Below, in pieces: positions 35,009 through 47,877 of a stretch of 64,000 nt of DNA. Positions within the stretch are counted from its first letter, which is position 1. Each line of letters opens with the position of its first letter. A model generated the notes under the pieces. The model was not told the DNA's origin, ran no database searches, and saw nothing but the letters and a program-made list of their open reading frames with translations. The position numbers and the translations under genes were made by a program. Source of the stretch: Mucor racemosus (lineage: Eukaryota > Mucoromycota > Mucoromycetes > Mucorales > Mucoraceae). Location of the stretch: assembly GCA_027405735.1 (NCBI GenBank), contig JAPEHQ010000016.1, forward strand, positions 744,001 to 808,000, in the 5' to 3' direction.

Positions 35009-36214
35009 GTTTGTAACTGTGGGAAAGAAAAAAAAAAAAAAAAAAAGAGATAAATGCTGGCGCCCACAATGAACAAACCCTGTGAAATGCACGGAGGTTT
35101 AAAAAGAAAGGCTTTCAAAATTGATTATCTTATTGTACAGAACATTAATAGATGCATAATGTATTTTCATTAATGCTACGATAATTTATAATGTATATTT
35201 AATTGATATATTGTTTGTATTGGAAGTAGAAGAATTCTATCCGCATTATTCACACTGTTGAAGACAATTTCCCTCTAATTTCAATAAAATTGGCATTAAA
35301 CACCGATATTATTTTTACAAAAAAACTGCCAAGAGTAGCTTTTCTTCATCGTCCAGATTTGGCGCTTATTTTTCATTAATATACTATGTATTTTCATGCT
35401 TTTGTACTCGTAAATCCATAAGAAAGAGTTATAGCAATACAGTTTTCAGCAGTTATTCCGGGGTTTGAAATTGAAAATCCTTCAGGAAGATTTAGAAGCA
35501 GTTTGACATTTTCTTCAAAAAATTACGCCTTTAAAGAGTTTCCATTACCGAACCAACAAATTACCAACCAAAAGTGTACTTAGGTCAAATATGTAAACAA
35601 AGTAGCTTTACATGATGAAAATTTTTATTTTTGCGTTTTATTTATTAAATGTTTCAGAATCTACATTAATGTGCAATTTCAGTTTTTTTAAGAAATATCA
35701 AAATTTTCGGCTTGTAAACTCAAAATAAACGTTACCATGACAAAGATAAAAAAATTCCACATCGATTTTATTAATATATACCTTAGTAGAAAGTCGCACT
35801 TTTCGACTGAAAAAATGGAATTTGTCAAAAATGAGATTTTGAATGAGTGTTGGTAAGGCAAAAATCGAGTTGAAAAAAAGTTGTAGGAAAAAATGCATTA
35901 ACGGTTCAGAACGAATCTAATAATCCATAGCATTCTTTTGGTATGCTTTTGAGCGCTGTAGATGGCCTCAAACCTGTAAAATTCAACATTTATTTTACTG
36001 AAATAGACCAATTACACCTAAATCATAATGTTTTGTGCATGTTAAACGACTTGTATGGAAAGAATTGAATAGAACTTGTCTATGAATGGAAAAATGAAGC
36101 AATGTAATGCATGTATAAAGTAGCATTGGAGTCAAGAAGCATAAATAATTTCTATAGAAATAACAAATTAGATTGTACATGCAACAGTAAAACAAGTTTA
36201 TTGTAAAATATAAT
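35009..36214. other. Intergenic spacer
   Basis: About 1.2 kb with the promoter of the reductase gene at its left and the 3' flank of the RSPRY1-like gene at its right. The ORFs at 35698-36195 (minus) have no domain. The texture (repeated AAAAATGAGATTTT-like phrases) recalls 41.9-42.8 kb, but I could not align the two reliably. Confidence 0.5.
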
Positions 36215-38935
36215 TTAAATTGTAGGTACTACTTGCTCTTCAACAATATTATTAGTTGTAGTTAATGTTGTAGCATTAATAGTAGTAGTTGGTATTCTAT
36301 CATGAATTTCTGTACGGCATAAAGGACTATATATATATTATAAAGAAAAGAAACGAGTTAAAAAAAAACATACAAAAACCAAAAAATGTTCAATTTTTGT
36401 TTTTACCATAATGTCAATACTTTGGCACAACGACCTCCAATACCATCATGTTTACAAGGCATTAGTATTGTGTTTTTGGGTTCAGAAAAGCAAATAGTAC
36501 ACAAAGGTCCATCCCAGTCATAATCTTCCTCCTCTTCTTCTTCCTCTAATTCAGTAGTACTATCTGTATCTGGAGAATCTTCTTGTTGTAAAACTTCATC
36601 TGCACCCACTCTAGGGCGAAGAGGTGGTTTATTCATGGGTTGATATGATTTACCATGCGATGTAACGCCTCTTTTCTTGACCCAACGCATTACTCGTTTC
36701 TCAAAATTACCGTCTAATGCGCCTGCTTCATTAATGCCTTTGAATTTGGCTGTTGTAGGTGGTGGATACATCCAGGCTTTTTCTCCAAAATTCACTAATG
36801 CTTGTTGATGTGTTGTTAAGCTAATGGCTGGATAAAGACCTAATCCTTTCGCGGGTTTTTTATTATTATTGATTTTTGATGTTGATTCTATTAAGCGTGG
36901 AGAAGATGTTGAAGTGGTCGGTGAGGATGAAGATATGGTGGTTTTAGGTGAAGAGTTGCTTATACTATGAAGTGTGGATGTTGTTGCAGTGGATTCGCTT
37001 AAATTGGATGATCTAGATGATGTTTCTGAACTTTTACGATGTTGTTGATGTGAATGATGTATATGATGCTTTTTTCTATTTGGGTGTTCAAATTCTACTG
37101 TAAGGCCCAAATCACATCCATTGATATAATATGAACAAAATCCGTTATCTAGATCAAGAAAACTTCCTATCACATCACCAGCTTGACATCTAATTTTAAC
37201 TTTACTTTGGGGATACACAGCTGAACCATCCGCCCATACAGCTGTTCGATAGGTATCAAATGCAAATCCATTCTGTATATTTTTCATTAATTATTTATAG
37301 TTACTCCATTTAACTTTTAACTTACACAATCATCGCCTACACCATAGCCTTCTTCTGGAGAAAATCTGCATCTACTTGTGGCCCAACCAATTTGCATTAT
37401 GCCATTACTTAGCAAAAGTGTCTCGTAATACCATTTCTCTCTTTTTACACATGCAGTTGCTCTAACTGATTCAAAATGGGGTCTATCGTTACGAAGCTAA
37501 ATCAAATGTTAAAATGCGTATTACTAACTTTAATTTACTATATATTTTACCTCTAATCCGTTGCCTCCAATTTTTAAATGTGGTGTAGAATCAAAAGGAT
37601 TCATTATCACTTTTAAATGAGATAAATCCCAAGGACATGTAATCTAGAAAGAGGGGTTAGCTTTTACATAAAAATAATACTAACCTTTTGTTATATAACT
37701 TACTTTTTTACCATCTATAAAAACATGATCTAACGCCCACCTTGCACATAAACTTAATTGAACATATTTTGCCCATTCTTCACGCAATGGACCTTTTGGA
37801 GGAATAAATCTTGAATCAAAGCTATTCAGATTAGAAAATGCCGGCACTTGATCTCCTGCTGCTTTAGTATTTAATACACTATTTGAAGACATACTCGTTA
37901 AAAAAGATGAAGTCAATGAAGTCAAAGGTTGTTGTGAGGATATTAATTTTGTTTCATCTTCTGCCATTGCAAGAGCATAAATACGTTCATTTGCAATTTC
38001 ACATTCTTTTACAACCGACAACAAGACATGTCTAATATTAAAATCATGAGCAATAATGATAGCCTTTACAGTTCCTGTCAATGCAAATTTTTCAAGAGCC
38101 AGTAATGAAAATATGCGAACCATTAAATCTTCTTGCGGATCCGATATTGACTTCATCAACATGTCGCCTACATCTTGATGCCAAAGGGATAGGCACATTT
38201 CTCCCGCAAATTTCTCGGCTAATAAAGACCAAAGAATAGCTGCATTAAGTCGTAATTTGGTTTGCTCGGAGTTTTGAACTGTAGACATAAATGTAGATGT
38301 TGTTGGTGGGTTGGTTGTGTTGTGAAATATTTGATTTCGAAGTGCTTCTCTTTTACTAGCTGATCTTTCGATTTTATAACGTCCCGATATAAGTGAAATC
38401 ATGCGTTGAATTCGGCCAGGTTTTTTGTTTAATTTGGAGATAATGACTGGTGAAACTGAAGACATGGTATCTCTTGATGGTAATGCTGCTCGGTCGATGA
38501 TATGGCTTAGAAATGCCATTGCAACGGGGCTATCAGGATCTAAATTACTTGTAATTGTGCCGATAAAAGCGAGGTAGCCTGGTCCTAAAGACCGTATATT
38601 TGAATAAAACTTGTATTTTTAATTGAATAATATTTACCTTCATATGCTAATGTAAATAAGGTATCTAATGCATGCACCATATGTCTTTCTCTATCATAAA
38701 ATTCTGTCTGACTTTGATCTGAAGAATGTATTTGATGATTTACTTCGCTTGAATTTCCAGTAGACCTCGATCTTCTGGTATCATTTGAGCTCCTATGAGA
38801 CGTATTACTGTCATCTTCTTGTTCAAATTCTTGTACATGATTTTGTGCAATTGCTAAAATTCGTTTCCATGAACTTTCTACCATTCGTCCTGCTTGATCA
38901 CTGACAGGCTTGAAAGCCAAATCAATATTTGGCAT
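36215..38935 (-). CDS. RSPRY1: RSPRY1-like SPRY and RING domain ubiquitin ligase
   Basis: Exons (minus) 38935-38638, 38584-37704, 37643-37551, 37496-37326, 37272-36407 and 36326-36215 give 806 aa. The N-terminal about 390 residues look helical, with armadillo-like stretches (AMAFLSHIIDRAA, MVRIFSLLALEKFALTG). The SPRY/B30.2 domain has MQIGWATSRCRFSPEEGYG, VGDDCNGFAFD, GDVIGSFLDLDNG and ALVNFGEKAW; a Ser/His-rich insert of about 75 residues interrupts it. The C-terminal RING reads CTICFSEPKNTILMPCKHDG, GGRCAKVL, then CPLC. The last Cys pair is in the final exon, so a gene model stopping at 36403 would lose it. The family member RSPRY1 is a secreted or cytosolic animal protein; RNF123/KPC1 is a similar alternative. 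The function here is unknown but E3 activity is likely. Confidence 0.87.
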
Positions 38936-39381
38936 AATTTATAGATATATGTTTCTTATTTTATCTCTCGATATTTCTTCTCTTTGCTATCTAGAAAAAA
39001 TAAAGATGCAAAAGGAAAAAAAAAGACATCGTAATTGTAATCCTTCCTTCAGCAAACTAAACTGTAGGTGAAACGAAGGAAAAAAAAATATGGGAAAAAA
39101 CAAACAAATTGCTTTTCGATCATGGAGATTTCCCTCGTTTATAATTGAATTTGTAGAAAAAAAAAGCGATATCGCAAGAAATTAATTAAATAAAGAGTAC
39201 AATTGAGAAATTAAGCTGTATCATATACACAGAATTCATATAGAAATTATCAACATTAAAAAAGCAATCAAGATAATTTTGTAGGAAATTCATTTATCCA
39301 GTCAATTACATGGGCATTTATTTAAATATTTGCTTATTTTATACATGAAAAAAATATCCTTAATGGGGCTTTTGCCGAGAA
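38936..39381. other. Spacer: RSPRY1-like promoter and subtilase 3' flank
   Basis: Low-complexity AT-rich sequence with many A-runs. No gene recognised. The part next to 38936 is expected to hold the RSPRY1-like promoter. Confidence 0.5.
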
Positions 39382-40874
39382 TTAGCGTCCCATAAAAGCC
39401 AATATATCATTGTTGGACGCAACAGAGTTTGACCATTCGAACGACAAGACATTGCTAGTTGCAGATTGGACAAGATCTTTAACAGATCCTGAAGATTAGT
39501 GTATGATTTTTTTTAATAAAAAAACAGTTGCAATGCCAGTTACATGAGGGTTTGACATGCTATTATATCATATAATCAGATATATAATGCAAAACTATGT
39601 TATTATATCCATCTACCTTGCTCCATCCAAGATTTTGGATCGATCATTAGATTCTCCGATCCATGCACTTTCTATATCAGATCCAGGTGCATACAATCTA
39701 ACGCATTCGCCATTATTTGAATAAGAAGATATCTCATCACCTACGTCAGAAGCCCCCCACATAAAATACATTATTATTAGAAGCAGAAGAAAAATAACAT
39801 GCATCTGTAGCCGTATTTCCAGCAGATACAAAAACGGGAATATTATGTTCAATCACAGCTTTGCTTATGGTATCATCAATTAACCTTGGTCCAGGGCCAC
39901 TCAATGACATATTAATAACACTCTTTCCTGGCTTAGCAACTTGAATAGCACGAGAAATGCCTTTGACTAAACTGCTTGCAGTACCATCTACTGTTTTATC
40001 AAGTATTTTCACCGAGTGAATTTGAATCTTTTTAGCTACATCATAGAGTTTTCCTGCGATTTTACTTGCATCATGAGTGTCTGTAGATCTTTCCATATTA
40101 ACGTATTGTTTTCGATTGAAAATGGATATATTACCATAACCACCAAAGTCGTGCTCATTCTCCGTTGTCTCAAAATTTACATACACAATAGCTCTATCTT
40201 TGAAATCTGCATGTGTTACATTGACACCTGTGTCTAATACACACACATGTATACCCCTCTCCAGCAGATTCATCGTATGCATATTGATTTAATTCAACTC
40301 GCTCATGTTGCATAATTTGAGGCTGTCCTCAATTAGGTACGGTTGCAATTTTGAAAGCGCCTCGTTTTTTTATTCCTTGATTGCTTTTGTAATTGATTAT
40401 CGTAATTCAATTTTGTATTATTAATGAATTGATAGTCTTGCAAAGGACGCAGTGTTTGTGCTTTAAAAATTTGATTAGTTTCTACGTATTCTACGCTTTC
40501 CTGATGATACAGATAATCAATAAAGTTCTCATCTAGGAAAACTCCTGTGATGGATGTAAAGTTATTATCGATTGTAAATGAATCAAGAAACACTTGAGAT
40601 ATTGTTACTGATTTTGATAAATAGCATTTCGTCAGCTCATTTTGAGATAATGCATAACTATTATGATTGGAAAGTGAAAAATTGTGCGCTATATTGTATA
40701 GTACAGGAATTAAGATTTCATACTTTTATATGAATAATTTCACTTTTGTGTACTGCCTACTGTAATATTCATTGCAAATCTCGCTTTGATCATATGAGTT
40801 GCACTACCAAGATCATTTTGCTCAGTTACTACTATTAATAACAGGGCAACAATAAATCAAATGGTTGATTTCAT
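39382..40874 (-). pseudogene. Broken proteinase K-like subtilase (S8) with I9 propeptide
   Basis: Read from 40874 leftwards, this region holds all parts of a secreted subtilase in order: a signal-peptide-like start, an I9 propeptide (VFLDENFIDYLYHQESVEYV), the Asp motif VCVLDTGVNVTHADF, a degenerate His motif (THDASKIAG where HGTHVAG is usual), VINMSLSGPG, VFVSAGN, the Ser motif GASMSNPHVTG across an intron, and a C-terminal LSFEWSNSVASNND. Lesions seen: a TGA six codons into the signal peptide, further stops before the propeptide, TGA where the family has Trp after VPN, a frameshift in a G-run before the Asp motif, an extra base in a G6 run (complement of 39756-39761 area) after FYVG, and a frame change in the T/A-runs after the Ser motif. 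These make an active enzyme impossible. Many flaws sit in homopolymers, so assembly error could explain a few but not the stop codons. Confidence 0.85.
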
Positions 40875-41025
40875 AATGATCTTCATCTAACATATGAACC
40901 AAAAAATAAACAACAGCTCTTTTATAGTCGGTCCAAATGACGATAGGTGAATTATCAAAATCATCCAGTGGCAAATTAACATTTTAACAAACAAGACAAA
41001 TATTCCCGAGATCCAAATTTTTATT

Positions 41026-41798
41026 TTATGCAAAGGTAATGCTGTTGTTTTCTAATGTTAAACTAAACTTTTTATCGAAACTCTTTTTGAGATCGGATTT
41101 TCCTGATTTCTTGAATTTGGGGTGCTTTTCGATCAATTCAATTGTTTTTTTGCGAACATCCTTCAATGTCATTGATTTCTATTTGGAATAATTTTTAATA
41201 AACTCCTAATGTTGACCAGATTATAAAATCACTTACTTCTCCCTTCAATGCATGTTTTAATGCATTTTGTAAATTCTTTGATTCATCTTTATCAAGCTCA
41301 TCAGAACTCCATTCAGACAAACTGCTGCTGCTCTTTGACTTTTTAGACTTTGGTTTTTCCTCTTCTTCCTTGGTTTCACTCTTTCTTTTCTTTTCTTTTA
41401 ATTGATCGACAATAGAAATAGGCTTAGAAACAGGTGCAGCAGCCTTCTTGGGTTCAGGCTTACTTTTGACAGGTGCAGCGGGAGCATTCTACAAAAAAAA
41501 AATACATTAATTTGCTTGTTCCTGAACCTTAAAAATCGATAATGATCTAACCTTGGTTTGGTAAATATGCTTTTGGAATTTCTCTGCTTCAGTCATGCAA
41601 GAGTTATGTGATTGATAAGATGTACCTTGGAAAGTGGTAGAGCAATCAATACAGGTAAAAGTTGCATAACAACGGTTGCCATGTTGGTTCAATTTGGGCT
41701 TCTTGACGACATCGCCACAACCATCACATTGGAAACTAGGGTAACATTAATATAATAGACAAACATTTGTAATATTGCTCTTGTCTGTACCTGACCAT
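41026..41798 (-). CDS. LYAR: LYAR-type C2HC zinc-finger nucleolar protein
   Basis: Exons (minus) 41798-41791 (only 8 nt), 41735-41552, 41488-41237 and 41178-41026 give 198 aa. The N-terminus has two LYAR-type C2HC fingers: MVSFQCDGCGDVVKKPKLNQ with H and C following, then FTCIDC with H and C in YQSHNSCMTEAEKFQ. Lys/Glu- and Ser-rich linkers follow, then a C-terminal domain (MTLKDVRKKTIELI, DLKKSFDKKFSLTLENN). LYAR proteins act in nucleolar rRNA processing and cell growth. The 8-nt first exon codes only ATG GTC AG and would be missed by most gene finders; it is supported by the Cys-finger start and the frame. Confidence 0.88.
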
Positions 41799-42906
41799 CT
41801 TGATTTAAAGTTTAATAAAAAGTTGTATAAAGAAAAAAAAAAAGGCAAGAGATGTCTAGAATACTCTACATTTGTGTCAATGTTTAAGCCACCCTATATT
41901 TTACATTGTTGATGCGAAAGCTTGTCACCAGGTTTGGTACCTGAATTTGCATGATTATGATCTGGTACGAATTTAATTGATATCTGATAGTTGTTACTAT
42001 TCACTAATTGTATATTCATATATACTCAATGCAATAATATTGATGTAAATTGGGGACAATTGCTAGATTTGCTTAGAAAGAAACATATTGTAAAGAGTTT
42101 TTTCAAGCGCTTTAAGGCATCTTCAGAAGCCCTGATTTGCTCAAATCTTATCGTCAGATCATGTATATTTTTACTGTATTTTTTTCTCGCAGATCTAGAG
42201 ATGATGAAAATCTATTCAAAATTCACATCGCAATCCTTACAAATACAAGGATAAAACGTTTTAAATCTCTCATTTGGTTTTTAAACGTCCAAAATGAGAT
42301 TTTTCAATAAGGCTTTTCTAAGTCAAAAATGACCAAAATTTTTTGTATTTTTGCATCAAATCATTTGTTTGATTAGATAATATACAAAACTTTGCTCTTT
42401 TACAGAAAAACCACTATTTTTAATTTTGCGGTTTTCTATAAATTTGAAGTGTAAAGAATTTATGTAAGTTATACCATTAGATGCACAATCAAAAGCTTCA
42501 AAAATTTTAATTAGTAATGCATGGGTAGTTTGTATATAATTTCTTGAGAAATAAACAAAACTGTGTTAATTTTTGGAAAATCGATCAAAGTTGAGCTCTG
42601 GCAAGCGTTCGGAATTTAAATAATTCGAGCTGCTGCAAACATTTCATAACTTTGATTTAAAGGGTTTTAGCAACAGATTGGTGTATACAATACATTAATA
42701 AAGTAATTTAAAAACATATTTCTATAGCTTATTGTGCTCTCACATTTTTTATCCATGAAAAATTGATCGAAAAGTAGTGAAATAAACGTTTATCAAAATT
42801 GGTATGCAAATACCACATCGGCAGTTCAATGCAAAATTCATCAAAAAAAGCTTGAAATGTGTCACGATTGTTGGCTTTTGGTCTTGGTGCTTCATATACA
42901 ACATAT
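41799..42906. other. Divergent spacer between LYAR and the FG-GAP gene
   Basis: About 1.1 kb upstream of both genes. The ORF at 41991-42254 has no domain. The sequence is more even in composition than other spacers and could be an old repeat. The gene frame at 42907 is open back to a GTG at 42859 without changing the interpretation. Confidence 0.5.
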
Positions 42907-44290
42907 ATGGACTCACTGGAAAATAAGTTTACATTGGAATTTCAAAAGCTATGGTCGAATAAGCTATCTGATTCCATCAATTGTCTAGCTGTTGGAAAGC
43001 CATTTCTAGAAGAATTAAGCGAAGAAAATGATATTCTAATCGGTACAACTGCTGGACGCGTTCTCATATTAAACCAAACAAAGGTATGCTTCGCCTGAAT
43101 ACAAAACAAAAAAGATACACACACTAAACATCATGAATATAAAGCCTGTAGAAGGTCTTTTGGAAACAAAAGGAGGATCTATCCAATCCATTTTATTACA
43201 CGATTTAACTGGATTTGGTGCACTTGATCTTGCTGTAGGTGATTGTGATGGAATCGTTACATTATTTTCTCGGCAACAGATCCTCAGTAAACGAGACTTG
43301 GGATCTGCAATTACAGATCTGAATATACATAGTGATTTAGCTGGTGGATGTGAAATTATTGCAGGCGATATAAATGGTGCTTTGACTAGTTTTCAGCAAC
43401 ATGATGCTTTATGGAAGATAAATATTTCAGAGGAATCAGCAAAATTAGCAACGTTGGGTGTGGTAAAACCTTTTAAAGGAATTGAAAATCAACCCCTTCA
43501 CTCATTTCTTCTTATTTTATTTTCAATAGAGAGGGCGTAAATCACCATCAATTCGTTCTACACTTTCAACGGTTTTGAAAGATAGATTTGGAATGAATAT
43601 GGCATGTCTTTTAGTGTGTGATGGCTGGCCATTAATTCATTTTATACAAAATGGAGAGAGAATACAATCAATAAGATCACCATGTGTAATTCATTCAGTA
43701 AGTAAAAAAAATACAAATATGGTGTTGGATTCAATTTTTTAACAAATATACAGCTTTGTGCAGGAAATTTCTTAAACTCAAACGAATTAAGGCGATTTGT
43801 TGTTAATAGCCACAAAAAAAGTAGTGAATCATATAAGTTAGACTCTCAACAAGTCCTGATGGCTGGAAAAGATGGATATGTATATATAATGATAGATTTT
43901 GAAGTAAAGTGAAAAAGCAAAAAATGTATGGCATATAGCTAATGGAATTTGGAACTAGATCTTTCAATGGTTCAGGGTCGGATTTTGTTTAAATCGAATT
44001 ATTAGATTCCGTCCTTCAACGCTCGATGAAAATGAAACAGATATGATTATTTGTACAGGTCATTCTAATGAAGTATTGATTTACCAAAACGGAAAGGTAA
44101 CGTTTCTATCTGTTAATTTTGAATATGTACTCACCTTGTTCAATCATAGCAAATTTCACATATCCGTACTTCAGATTGGCCACATGCAATTACGTTAGGC
44201 GACATAAATGCAGATGGTCAGGATGAACTTGTGCTAGGTCTTTTAGATCAAACAATTGAAGTTTATGAATGGAAATTACATAAAAATTGA
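42907..44290 (+). CDS. FG-GAP beta-propeller protein, ITFG2-like
   Basis: Exons 42907-43083, 43145-43462, 43530-43697, 43754-43903, 43959-44096 and 44150-44290 give 363 aa. Propeller blades with FG-GAP/VCBS character are visible: LTGFGALDLAVGDCDG, AGGCEIIAGDINGALTSF, LMAGKDGYVYIM, and a last blade LGDINADGQDELVLG followed by IEVYEWK. The arrangement recalls ITFG2, a member of the KICSTOR complex that restrains TORC1 on lysosomes in animals, but the human protein is longer. A BBS-type or other propeller is possible. The second intron acceptor is an AAAG after an ACTAAAC branch-like site. No transmembrane segment or signal peptide, so cytosolic. Confidence 0.7.
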
Positions 44291-44589
44291 AAATATGATA
44301 TTTGCTATTGATGCATTTCTCTCATATATAAACTCATTTGCTAATATAAATACAGAATATAATTATACAAAATTTAATTTTCTAGTTTTCAGCTGCCTTA
44401 TATCATGATAATTAAAATCGTTTTTATATAAATTAAAGCCACATGTGTAAATAAATTATATGCGATATATCTGGTACAGAATTAATTAATAAAAACAATT
44501 CGTATTGAACATGCTGTAATACATGTACTTTGAGCAATTGGCTCAATGGAAATGACTTGAAAACAGGTGGAACTTGCTGCTTCTTTCCT

Positions 44590-45905
44590 AAAAATAGAGG
44601 ACAGGCTTTTCATCCCTACTCAACTTTTTTTTTCACCAAATAACACCAAGAAAAAATTATATGCCAATGTACCTGAGTATTCAACTTTAATCTGAAAATG
44701 AGTATCTGGAAATATCCTATTTTCTGCAGTTGGTATTAATTTTGCAGTGATAATGTTTCAGATTTTTACGCGTATTTCAATGCTAGAAATAAAAACTTTG
44801 GGGCTTCATATCTCTACGAAATACTAAGCTATACTGACACTTCTTAATATTAAAACTTACTTGTTTTAATGTGATCTACAACATATTTTAATATAAAAAA
44901 ATTTTGAGCAATTTTATTTTTTTTTCATTTTTTTGGCACTTTTGTAGTAGATTTCAACGTATTCGTTGAATTGAGCAACATCATTTTTACATTCATGTCA
45001 TTAAGCGCGTTAAGCTCTCTCGGACCCAATTTAGTTTTTTTCAAAATATTGATTTTTCGTGGAGATATCCTCAAAAATGTGTACAAAAAGATACTTTCAT
45101 TTCTAGCCTCCATTTTTCCCTTATATACCCTCATCCCAAATTCTGAATCTGAAAAAATTTGGACAAAAACATCGTTTTCTCTACGAAAAATGCAGCTAAA
45201 AGACTTTTCAATAGCTCGATCGATAGATAATTGTTTTGTGCATTATTTCAATTACTAATATTTTAAATATATTTATAAAAAAAGATGTATATCTTCAAAA
45301 AACCTCCAAAATTTTAATTGCATTTTACGCAAACTTTAATGTGAAATGTTTGTCTGAATCTTATTTAGATGGATGCAGAATTTAGAACTGTACAAAAACT
45401 ATTTATTATGCTAGGTTAACTTACTTTGCAGTTCATGAGCAATTAAACGATTTTGTTTTTTTCATCATTTTTCGTCAATTTTTTAAAATAAACTTTGGAA
45501 CCCAGTTACCATAAGCTGTAAGCTGTGATATAGACTATTACTTTGATTATCTCGATGAAAAATTAATATTTTGGGCTGAAACAAAAACTACAGAGTAGCA
45601 ATCAATTAGATCTATCTTGTGAATACAGAAATTAAGCCCTGGATAATGAGTTTTAAGTTTTACAAATAATAAACTAATATTTTCAGCTGCAGAAAACAAA
45701 GAAAAAAAAACCCATCCTTATGAATATTGATCCAATTAATCTCTAATTATACATGATGGTAGGTTTGCATATATCCTGCATATAAATTTATATTTCTACT
45801 CTCACAGATCACTGTGAATTGAAGAAACCATCCGCAAACATGATATTTTTGTTCAATAAAACCACGTGTTGTGTCGTATATTTTCATCTTCGGTAAATAA
45901 TACTT
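44590..45905 (+). repeat. Dispersed repeat copy D (type I 3' end)
   Basis: Core as in the other copies, with ORFs at 44925-45134 (minus) and 44971-45258 (plus). The tail matches copy A, not B/C/E: CCTGGATAATGAGTTTTAAG, TGATCCAATTAATCTC, and the last shared block AATAATACTTAAAA near 45895-45905. Its left side has lost or changed the CACGTAAAAT block. It starts 300 bp after the FG-GAP gene. Confidence 0.82.
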
Positions 45906-47377
45906 AAAAAAAGAATAAAATAAAAGGAGAATGAGTAATGAATCACTTCTTCAACTGTATAATAAAAACAAGATATTGTTTATTTAGATATGAAAGTATG
46001 GTGGTCTTTTACTGTAGATTGATTTGATATTGAGCTCCTGAGATGTAATTTAATAAGGCACTGTTTGAACCATTAGATCTTTTTGATAGTAATCTATGGA
46101 TGGAAATGGATCAATAATGATTTAACCATGCTTGCAGAGCTTATGAGTTGCCTTGTTTCAATGTTGCGCTAAATATGCCTGCATATTGATTTGATGGCTA
46201 TTCGATTAATGAACCGCTGGGATGAAATAATATGGTGTCATAATTGAAGTCTAAACGTTCTTGTTAATAATTTCTGCTGGATAAACTTAGTACGCTGGAA
46301 TTTTCTTATTTATAGTATCCGATATCAAGACTTTGCACTTCAATACATGTGGTACTTGGTGGCATACAACATGCATGATGATAAATAATAAACTGACGGA
46401 CGCCTATACATACCTCTGGAAATTATTCTCAAGCTTTTACATATAAAATATTTTTTGAGTGAAGAGTGATATGCCTTAAATAAATAATATTGTTCATGCA
46501 GTAATAATTATCCTGAAGTCCTTTTTTAAGGTTAAGTTAAAGTTGGTGACAACCGAATTTCTAACTGATAATGACTGAAGCAGGAACTGATGATAGAAAT
46601 CCAAATATGATTAACAATAATGTTATTCACTCAGCTCTTTTCAACAAGTTTTTCTGAAAAATGACTAATGATATTCCATTATGTATGCCTTTATGTTACA
46701 ATTAGTAATACTTTATTTGTTGCTTACTGGATGGAAACCAAAATCAACAAATACAGACAGTAGTAGGTCCACAATACAGTTTACATTATTAAATTATTGC
46801 GTGCAGAATGTGTCTCTCTTGTGCTTGTGAAATAAGATATTCATAAAGAAAACGGATTTCCGAAATAGTACTAAAAATACTGGAGTAGAGAAAAGAAGAA
46901 AACAATTGGTAGTCTTTTGAAAGCTGTGCGTAGAAAGGTAAAACGAAAAAAAAGGCGAGGAGGTGATTAGCTGAGCTTCTAGCCCGGCAAACACAAGTTC
47001 CGAAGAAAATCCGTTTACACGAGTTTCGAACCCACAACCTCTCCGTTTGAACTAGCTGTAAAGCGCATAAGTCTAGCAACTAGGACAAACGTCCCCTCTA
47101 TGTTTGCTTTTTTTAATTGCCATCCTTCTACTTATCTGTTATTTTGTTTTTTTTCTCGATTTGTGCAATATTGAGTAATTTGACCATATTTTTTTCTTTT
47201 GTATTTAATATTTCTATTTGCAGAGTATCAGCAGCAATTTGGTTTATAAAAAAATCTTTATTCCTGATCGAAATATAAAGAGAAATTTGTTATTTTTGCC
47301 CTATCTTATGTAATTATGCTAGGTACAATAATGCAAAGCTAAATTTATTTCATTAAAAATATAACTAAGTTTCCAGT
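45906..47377. other. Gene-free stretch before the chromovirus
   Basis: No supported gene. Contains a tRNA-like sequence on the minus strand near its end (listed separately). The overlapping ORFs at 46789-47079 (minus) fall on that sequence and have no domain. Confidence 0.5.
47012..47091 (-). other. tRNA-like sequence, probable relic or SINE head
   Basis: On the minus strand, 80 nt with ends that can pair (CGTTTGT with GTAAACG, two G-U pairs), an A-box-like TAGTTGCTAGA and a B-box-like GGTTCGAAACT that sits in a T-arm-like setting (GTGGG TTCGAAA CTCGT). I could not fold a good D-arm and anticodon arm, and the T-stem has wobble pairs. A working tRNA is therefore unlikely; a decayed tRNA or a pol III SINE head fits better. 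Confidence 0.3.
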
Positions 47378-47382
47378 GAGCA

Positions 47383-47738
47383 TGCTACAAAAACGTAATT
47401 ATAAAAAAGCGATGGGAAATACAATTATAACTCTTCTAAGTTTATTAAAGGTATAAAGTAAAGCAACGATTCATCTACTCGATGGATCGTTGTGGTATTT
47501 ATATTAAATGTCTAATTCAAATTACTAATGCAGTAATTTGATCTTCTTGGTTTTAAAGCTGATGGGAAAAGGGATCAGCAATTACTAATTCAGGTTATAC
47601 AATTATCTATAATTGTTGTTTGTGATTTTAAATTATAGTTAAGTTTCTATATTTCATGATCTTGGTTCTCACACCAGATTCATGTTATTCATTACTAATT
47701 CAATTTGATGTGTGAAAGACTGCCAGTAGTTCACATCA
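47383..47738 (-). repeat. 3' LTR of the chromovirus
   Basis: 356 bp, TG...CA ends, near-identical to the partner at 53026-53381. It is the 3' LTR because the ORF is on the minus strand. The purine tract lies directly next to it at 47739-47746. Confidence 0.97.
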
Positions 47739-47877
47739 TGCTCCCCGGCCAAACACATTGGCAGATGTGTTGACTAGAGTAATATAAAGAGAGATAGTAA
47801 GGGTAAAGGATAAATAGGATATGTATTTATTAGATTGAAATGGATTGATTTTTTTTTTTTTGTGTAATAATTTACTA

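Noticed and set aside
36403..36406. RSPRY1-like protein ending at ...KVLTLW
   Set aside because: The last exon (36326-36215) supplies the missing CPLC of the RING; the early stop lies in an intron.
41991..42254. 87-codon plus-strand ORF in the LYAR/FG-GAP spacer
   Set aside because: No domain, no conserved motif and no plausible splice partner.
46789..47079. Minus-strand ORFs near the tRNA-like sequence
   Set aside because: They overlap the tRNA-like block, have no domain and contradict each other in frame.
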